Shown here: in pieces, positions 57,661 to 64,000 of the stretch
How positions within the stretch are numbered: the stretch's first letter is position 1
Layout of the letters: each line of letters starts with the position of its first letter
Made by a program: the position numbers and the translations under genes
DNA from: Diphasiastrum complanatum
Taxonomy: Eukaryota; Streptophyta; Lycopodiopsida; Lycopodiales; Lycopodiaceae
Assembly (NCBI GenBank): GCA_029204225.1
Contig: CM055092.1
Span: forward strand, 12,464,476-12,528,475
Reading direction: 5' to 3'
Length of the DNA stretch: 64,000 bases
The notes under the pieces: model-generated
What the model was told of the DNA's origin: nothing
Seen by the model: the letters and a program-made list of their open reading frames with translations, nothing else
The model's database searches: none

Positions 57661-58671
57661 ACTGGTACAAAATATGGTTTTGGGTTTTGGGCTTGGAAAT
57701 AAATACATGATAATGGATGGTAGTAGAAGAAGCGATGGAGTGGTAGTTGAGACGAACCCCACCACAAATGCTTTCATCCCTTGTCACTAATGCATTGTAT
57801 GGTGTACCCATCCATTACTACCTACTCTTTTCTAGGTCAATTAGTATATTCAACATGCATGTGTATGGGCTTGCCTTAGAAAGCCCAAGGTAATTATTTA
57901 TTCAACATAACGAGTTTGGACCATTGAACCTTCTCAATAAGGAAATGGAAATTTGTGGACAAAAGTGGCATCCAAAAAACTATGCTAAAAGATTAAGATG
58001 TCTTTAAAAAAGTGGGAGAACAATTCTCCACCCATGTGAATGAAGAAGGCTAAGGTGGTCATGTTTGAAAAGCAAATTCTTCATCCCTTCTAAGCTTCCA
58101 CCCATGTAAGTAAATTGAGCTTCCCTCATAGTCCCATTAACCTTGTTTTTGGAATGCATTAGCCTGTTCCATGTGTTTGATAATAGTTGATTCGTATGAG
58201 TAGAAAATATATACATAGAATTTTCATTCTACATGTAAAATGGAGAATAAGTTGCTAAGAGACATAGAATCTATTTCTAGTTTATTTATTTTTCCAAAAT
58301 TGAGTTATCTCAATTTTGGCATAATAGGTCACATCGAATATTAACGTTGAATGGAAGGGCCTTAATCTAGCTTGACCTTAGCATTCAGGCTCGAGGAGCA
58401 TTATAGGCACACACACTGACACATGATTTGGGCCACCCTGTGGTAGCACAGCTTGGAGCCTACCCAAGTCATTCAATCCCCAAGAGAAAAAAACAAATTG
58501 CTAGTGCAAAATTTGGTAGCACCCAGATTTTTATACACTCATCGAAATCCTCGAGCACCAAATTTTTGGGCATACCACAAACACCTAAAAGGGGTATTGT
58601 TAACAATCTTATTAAAAAACCCAAGAATTGCAAGTATTGCTTATGAGATTACATCCCAAGCTGCTCGTGTG
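57657..58671. repeat. Duplicated segment, copy 1
   Basis: Closely similar to 59932-60687 in the same orientation, with copy 2 about 260 bp shorter because of internal indels. Both begin with GGGCTTGGAAATAAATACATG and both end at GAGATTACATCCCAAGCTGC. Non-coding as far as I can see. Confidence 0.85.
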
Positions 58672-58821
58672 CCACTTCGGTCATGGTTGCCATGACAACC
58701 CATTATTAAATCAAAAACATGTGCAGCCAAACATGTGCATGCTTCTAAGATAAGTGGATCTAGTCTCTTTATATATGATATTATTGTCAAAATGTCAAAG
58801 CAACTTTCATCTCAAACACAC

Positions 58822-59640
58822 TTTTTTTTTTCTTTCTCTCGAAGAAGGTTAACCATACATTATAGACTTTTTACAAAAGTACATGTAACAAAAGAAAACT
58901 CAAAGAAGTCATCAACCTCCTTGAAAAGTAGAAGGGGGGAGAAGATAAAGTCACCATTTCCAAATCTCTCCTATTTCTTTCTAGCCAGATGTTCCATAGA
59001 CTAATAATCCTAATGCATTTCTGGAAAACATTAATTTTCACATCATCAAAAATAATATTGTTCAGCAGCACATCTGTATGAATGAATCTCTTGAATCTGG
59101 TATGAAAGCGAGCAATAAAGAGATCAGTCACTGACTTCAAAGAGAAGCATGGCAACAAAAAAAGGTGAGACACATTTTCATCCAATAGTTTGCATTTAGA
59201 ACACACATCAATAACATCTCCTCTATAATGGGCATGAACATGAAGAGAAAGCTGGAGAATCCTGAGAGAGAAGACGCTGAGTTTGTCTATCCTGATTTTG
59301 TGTGTTCGTCGAAATTTGGCTTTCCAGATGTGGGGGGGATCCGAGAGGTTTCACTTGGCATTAAACCAAGAGAAAGTAAAATCTGGCTCTTTGGTGGTAG
59401 TGAAAATGGAAGAGTAGGAGATTTTGCGAGATTTGTCCAATGTCTTGAAAATCCAATTAATGTTGTGGTCCTTGGAAGTGGAAGTAGAAAGAGGCCCAAG
59501 GTCCCCATGAGAGAAAGCATAGGAAATGAAGTTGGATTCACGAGTGGTAAGCCCAAGATCAGTTTTGAGGCGGGAAAGGCTAAGGGAGTAGATGGAGTTC
59601 GTGATGAGTTCCCACGTAATAAAACCCTTACGAGATAAAC
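58822..59640 (-). pseudogene. LINE 3' end (zf-RVT-type domain), 5'-truncated
   Basis: The minus strand encodes IWKAKFRRTHKIRI, then VCSKCKLLDENVSHLFLLP and SLWNIWLERNRRDLE, the Cys/His-containing C-terminal domain found after RT in plant L1-type LINEs. A short A-tail (10 A on the minus strand, at about 58822-58831) marks the 3' end. Frames are broken. The plus-strand 136-codon frame at 59228-59638 is a shadow of this. Confidence 0.75.
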
Positions 59641-59931
59641 TATTACAAAGTCTATTCTAAATCAAAATCAGAGGTTTTGACAGTGATGGTGATCGCTTTA
59701 GAGAACCACATCGATTCTAGAGGAAAAATAGAGTTACCGCGAGTTTAAAAAGTAAGCTCGTGCATAGAAATGAGAACTCCAAATATAGACTTGAACAGTG
59801 GATGGAGAGAGATGTAGAAGAAAAAAGATGAATGGGTGAACTCAAGGAAGTAGGAATGAGGATTGTTATCCTAAAACGAAGGAAGGGAAAGGGGGGGGGG
59901 GGGGGGAATAGGTGACATCATGAGGCTTCAA
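59641..59931. other. Unassigned, probably LINE-derived, with a 16-G run
   Basis: No open frame. A homopolymer of 16 G sits at 59891-59906, just before duplicated segment copy 2. Confidence 0.4.
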
Positions 59932-60687
59932 CATGGTTTTGGTTGGCTTTTGGGCTTGGAAATAAATACATGATAAGGGATGGTAGTAGAAGAAGCGATG
60001 GAGTGATTGTTGAGACAAACCCCACCACAAATGCATTGTACGATGTACCCATCCATTACTACCTACTCATTTCTAGGTCAAGTAGTATATTCAACATGCA
60101 TGTCTATGGGCTTGCCTTAGAAATCCCAAAGTAAATTCTCAGCTTCCACCCATGTAAGCAAATTGAGCTTCCCTCGCGGTCCCATTAACCTTGTATTAGG
60201 AATGTCGTAACCCATTCCATGTGTTTAATAATAGTTGATTAGTATCGGTAGAATATTTGTTCATAAAAAATAAGCTGCTAAGAAACATAGAATCTATTTC
60301 TAGTTTATTTATTTTGCCAAATCGAGTTATCTCAATTTTGGCATAATAGGTCACATCAAACATTAACGTTGAATGGAAGGGCCTTAATCTAGCTTGACCT
60401 TAACATTCAGGCTCGAGGAGCCTTAAAGGCACACATTGACACATGAAAAGATTTGGGCCACCCTGTGGTAGCAGCATAGTGTGGAGCCTACCCAAGTCAT
60501 TCAATCCCCAAGAGAAAAAAACAAAATCTAGTAGCACCCAAATTTTCATGCACTCATCGAAATCCTCAAGCACCAAATTTTTGGGCATACCACAAACACA
60601 TAAAAGGGGTATAATTAATAGTCTTATTAAGAAAACCCAAAAATTGTAGGTATTGCTTATGAGATTACATCCCAAGCTGCCCGGGTG
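59932..60687. repeat. Duplicated segment, copy 2
   Basis: Second copy of 57657-58671. It separates the LINE zf-RVT part (58822-59640) from LINE RT sequence at 60688-60860. Confidence 0.85.
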
Positions 60688-60860
60688 TCAACATGGATGA
60701 GCTTGGTAAGATAGTCAAGGAGACTGAACGAAGAGCAACAAGCAAAGAGGTAATTCCAGCTAATATGATCGAAGGCTTTATCAAAATAAATCTTGAGTAG
60801 AAGGGCCAAATAATTAAACCAAAGAGATATTGGGGATGGCTTTGATGAATTATCAACTCT
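60688..60860 (-). pseudogene. LINE reverse transcriptase fragment
   Basis: Minus-strand reading gives LKIYFDKAFDHISWNYLF, the conserved LINE RT segment with the catalytic-region Asp, followed by about 20 residues. The frame shifts after that. It is likely part of the same LINE as 58822-59640, with the middle lost. Confidence 0.75.
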
Positions 60861-60905
60861 GATACCACTCTGTGGGGAAACTTCTTAAACGAAATCCCAA
60901 CCAAC

Positions 60906-61307
60906 ATGAGAAAGACAATGAATACTATGAAGAACAATGATAACTGTATTAAGGAGGATCATGGATTACTTAGAGAACGGAAATTAGAGAACTGTTCAGT
61001 TTGTGTTGAGTACGATTGGGGTCTATCCTATATTCCATGTAAGTCATTAAAGGTACGAGTTAGCAAGAATAAATCCCTAATTTTGGAAGGTGAACTAGTT
61101 GAGTTAGAGGATCTGTCTATCTTTGTTCCTAACATACCTGAAAAAGTGGTTCGTCGTCACCAATTGGGAAATCATTTATTTTCTAAATTTCTTGTATGTT
61201 GGAAAAGCAAGTCAGATGATGAGGACACCCGAGAGAGAGAAGACTATTCAAGACTGAACTTCCCTGGTTTGCTCCCATTAGGAGGAGACTTTTAAAGGGG
61301 GAGGGAA
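60906..61307 (+). pseudogene. Gypsy chromovirus 3' coding end with chromodomain-like tail
   Basis: Open frame to 61295. Its second half (FVPNIPEKVVRRHQLGNH, then FLVCWKSKSDDEDTRE and FPGLLP) resembles the chromodomain at the end of chromovirus integrases (usual form ...LVKWKG...W...FP). The aromatic Trp and Lys positions partly fit, though WKG is WKS. The first half is not recognisable. A purine tract AAAGGGGGAGGGA follows, then the LTR. Confidence 0.6.
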
Positions 61308-61994
61308 TGCTACATACCCATAAGGGCACGCAATAGGAAACTTGAGATGATGGTCCTAGTTATGGGATGAAACACTAATTTGGAGCTATAGGTCTTTTGG
61401 GTGCCATGTGTCAATGAATGTGGTGATTCGTTGTTATGGACCCGCATCCGTGTGCACAACTGTCATGTACTACTAGTACATTAGTGCTTATAATGCATAA
61501 GAATATCCATTGTAAGCTTTGTAGGCCCAAAAGGAGCTATTAGCCTTAAGAACAGGCGGTTCCCTCTTTATGCCCTCCAAGGTAATTAATAAGGATAATA
61601 GGCCAACAAGGGCCCAATGTAGTTTAAATAATACTTAACAAGGGCTAACTATCTCTCAAGATAGTTAAGTTAAGTTAAGTAAGAGCATTGTCTATAACTA
61701 GGCAAGAGACATCATTTTGTGAATCTTTTGGCTCATTTGCAAGTGAGAGCTTCTAGCTTCCTTGTGAATGTGAGCCATAGGGATCTCCATTGCTAAGTCT
61801 CATGTGCCCTATCCACATGAATCAATTCTCCATTTCCATTGATTTACTCTTTCTTTCATTGCTAATGTGATTCCATTGTGATCTCTATGTTTCTAGCTTT
61901 CTATTGATATGCTATCTTGAATGCTATGTACTTTTCTTGCTATTAGCCTTACTTCTTTTCTAATTGCTATTTTCTTGAGATTTGGCACATGACA
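61308..61994 (+). repeat. Chromovirus-type LTR
   Basis: 687 bp, TGCTACATACCC to GCACATGACA, preceded by the purine tract. A few bases later TGGTATCGGAGCA (62000-62012) is a Met-tRNA-type PBS. So this LTR has both an upstream element end and a downstream element start. Confidence 0.75.
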
Positions 61995-61999
61995 TTTCC

Positions 62000-62807
62000 T
62001 GGTATCGGAGCATAGATCCATGATTCATGATGATTCTATGAGAATTCCATTAGATTTGATGAGTTTATTGTTTTTGTAACTTTCGTTTTGCTAATTTTTA
62101 ACTTTGAATTTTTCAGTTCTGTTCAGACGAATTTTTGACATTCAATTTAGTTTTTTATTTCTAATTTGATTGAATAGCTTTGTATATATATTTTTTAGCT
62201 TTCTTTTGCACCAATTTGCAAGGCATTTGGATAAGAGATGCAAAAGTTATTGCTTTTTTCCAAAAGCTGTCAAAATAGGTGACTAGAATTTTGTCTTCAC
62301 TTGATTTGAATTTTTCAGATTTGATCTGAGCTTTAACTTATAGTTTCTTTCCATAGGATTTTAGAGCATTGCCTTAGATTTGATCTAAATTATATGGCAG
62401 GTCAATTGGATTAGTATCCAAAAAGTTATGACAAATCTTGATTTGTAGCTCTAGTTTTGTTAGTTTACTTTCTTCAAACTTTTTAGTCATGTTCTGTGAT
62501 TAATCTGACCTATCAAGTCACATTTAATCATTGATCTGATACTATAGACTGATAGATCTTGTTGTTAGCTTTTCAGAGGTATTGAGTTTGTTTGATTTGG
62601 ATCAATATTGAGAAAGTTATGATCAAATTTGTGGAGATGGGTCAAAATTGCCAGAATTTTGAAATTTTTTTGTGGATTCTTTCCAAGTGAGAGAGAAGCA
62701 CTTCAGTTTTCAATTCTGAAGTTTCATGTCCTTTGTGAATTTTTTTAGATTTCTTCAATTTGAAGTTTGATTAAGAAGAAAAAAGATCTAATCCTAACTA
62801 CCTATAG
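62000..62807 (+). other. PBS and leader-like sequence after the LTR
   Basis: The PBS TGGTATCGGAGCA at 62000-62012 is followed by about 800 bp of AT-rich sequence with no open gag frame. Confidence 0.5.
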
Positions 62808-62844
62808 CCCTAACCCTAAACCCTAACCTAATCTAAACCTAAAC
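62808..62844. repeat. Interstitial plant-type telomere-like tract
   Basis: CCCTAACCCTAAACCCTAAC followed by degraded AATCTAAACC units, about five repeats of CCCTAAA type. It lies amid AT-rich non-coding DNA. Confidence 0.8.
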
Positions 62845-64000
62845 CTATTCAACTTTGCACGCTACCCCCGGTATCTCTCTACATTCTAAATCCCTCCGCT
62901 TACATATCAAGACTAATCGTTTCTACGACGCCCCAATACTGAGAGCCACCTTCCTGTTTTCTATGCACAAATTTAATCACCGCTTCTTTTGACAAATATG
63001 CCAAGTGCAAGACAATAGCAACTTAAACAGTGTCCTGGATCTTCCTTACAATTCCAAAGCATCAATTCATGAGAATGGGTGGCAATGTGAACCCCATGGT
63101 AGAGCAGCAAGCTGAGCTAATATATTAACCCATGCTTTTCATCTGTCAGCTCCAAAGGTGCGCTGACAGGCAAGCCAGAGTGTCAGGTTTCAGGTCACTA
63201 CTATCCACACACAGCAGCACAGATCAATCAGTAGATATGCTGATCAGTGATCAATCAGTACATGCGCTGATACACTTCACATTGATGATGATGCATAAGC
63301 TGAAATGCATCTGCACCCACTTCCCATTGCGATGCACCCACTTCCCATTGCGATCCTCCTCCTTAGTCGAGAGCATTCCTTCAGTTGAGAGCGTTTCTTC
63401 GGTTGAGACTGCAACCAACGCATTCCCTCGGTCGAGATTGGATTTAACGCGTCGGTTACTTGGTCTCTCTCTACATTCCTCTCTCTCTCCGTCGGCTACC
63501 CCGACGTAGGTCACGTAGCCGACGTCGGTCACCTTCTCTCTTCGACCGCTACCCGACGTCGGTCACCTCCTATCTCTTTCTAAATTACATCGGTTAAGAT
63601 TTTCCTTTTCTCTCTCTTTAGCACGATCCATTATGTTGTTACAATTTTTTTTTTTGGACGAGCACCCAAATGCACCAAAAGAGCAGCTGATAAAAAAATT
63701 TGCCGACAATTTTCAGATTTTTGATGGTTCTTTCTATTCTTCTACGAGCACAGGAATGTTTCATGGATTCCAAAAAATTATTGAATTCAATTTTGATTTT
63801 TTTTTCATACCCCCCCTTCTAAGTTGTATATAGTCCATTTTACCAGTTTTTCTTTTAACTTCTGTAACTTCCTTGTTTAAGCTCGGATTTCGGTGCAGTA
63901 AAAACAAAAAGTGATTAGAAAGATGAGCCTAACACTGCTAAGTTATTAAAATTGTGTCATTAAAACTTTTCAAATGTTTCTCAAGACCCCTTTTCTTGAG
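62845..64000. other. No gene seen; short GC-rich repeats
   Basis: It contains an exact 21-bp tandem pair (63313-63333 and 63334-63354) and two copies of the palindrome CCGACGTCGG in a shared GTCGGTCACCT context (63519 and 63553). A loosely repeated GGTTGAGA/GGTCGAGA phrase at 63360-63450 resembles the inverse of the 25-bp minisatellite monomer. The longest frame (63132-63509) has no recognisable protein features. Confidence 0.5.

Noticed and set aside
59228-59638. 136-codon plus-strand frame
   Set aside because: Antisense shadow of the LINE C-terminal region, whose minus-strand reading has recognisable family motifs.
60868-60880. Met-tRNA PBS-like TGGTATCAGAGTTG on the minus strand
   Set aside because: The match is good, but no LTR edge could be placed next to it and it lies between LINE and chromovirus pieces, so it is too uncertain to annotate.
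63132-63509. 125-codon plus-strand frame
   Set aside because: It crosses the 21-bp tandem pair and has no domain, signal peptide or convincing codon pattern.

Overview
This window is nuclear DNA from a land plant and is dominated by repeats. The plant assignment rests on four observations: a plant-type (CCCTAAA) telomere-like tract at 62808-62844, a plant PB1-domain protein gene, an A-type (CYP71-clan-like) cytochrome P450 gene with one short intron, and many Ty1/copia and Ty3/gypsy LTR retrotransposons with plant-type primer binding sites. Long GA/CT microsatellites are unusually common. I cannot name the species; nothing seen points specifically to a grass or another familiar crop.

Only two host genes are convincing. 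The first is a single-exon 800-codon PB1-domain protein (11125-13527, +), whose leader carries a GA-rich tract, a predicted G-quadruplex, a 22-G run and several short upstream ORFs. The second is a two-exon, full-length 525-residue cytochrome P450 (48956-50724, +). They lie about 35 kb apart and show no operon-like or functional link. Nearly everything else is transposon or repeat.

Layout: 422-4002 holds a non-autonomous copia-type element arranged LTR-internal-LTR-internal, with a small inverted-repeat transposon (MITE) in one copy only. 4003-5110 holds gypsy scraps. 5110-8647 is an old minus-strand copia element. 8648-9130 is a plus-strand copia integrase scrap. 10560-14100 is the PB1 gene. 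14750-20430 is minus-strand gypsy element A (integrase, RT, linker, protease, leader, PBS, 5' LTR). 20437-22900 is unassigned, with a broken coding-like stretch. 22921-24775 holds two gypsy-type LTRs with PBS, one inserted into an RT remnant. 25208-25857 is a 25/50-bp dimeric minisatellite. 25868-33235 holds two related minus-strand gypsy elements, B inserted into C. 34090-45370 is a multi-level nest: a gypsy gag scrap hit by a plus-strand copia, that copia hit by a minus-strand copia, and that one hit by a young non-autonomous copia at 38954-43717 with two 832-bp LTRs and a 5-bp target duplication. 45371-47470 is another minus-strand copia remnant. 48308-48797 holds microsatellites upstream of the P450. 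50790-54580 holds minus-strand copia remnants. 54586-57660 is a repeated GA/GT/CCCTCC composite block. 57657-60860 holds LINE remnants mixed with a roughly 1-kb duplicated segment. 60906-62012 is the 3' end of a chromodomain-bearing gypsy element, its LTR and a following PBS. The rest is AT-rich DNA with the telomere-like tract and short GC-rich repeats.

No bacterial-type operons, CRISPR arrays, rRNA or convincing tRNA genes were seen. The strongest candidates for something undescribed are the shared protease-RT linker domain of gypsy elements A and B, the recurring AAC(C/T)TTCGC-like motif in their leaders, the young non-autonomous copia with a fused gag/RT-derived ORF, the composite GA/CCCTCC repeat, and the dimeric minisatellite. 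Positions marked approximate come from reading by eye.
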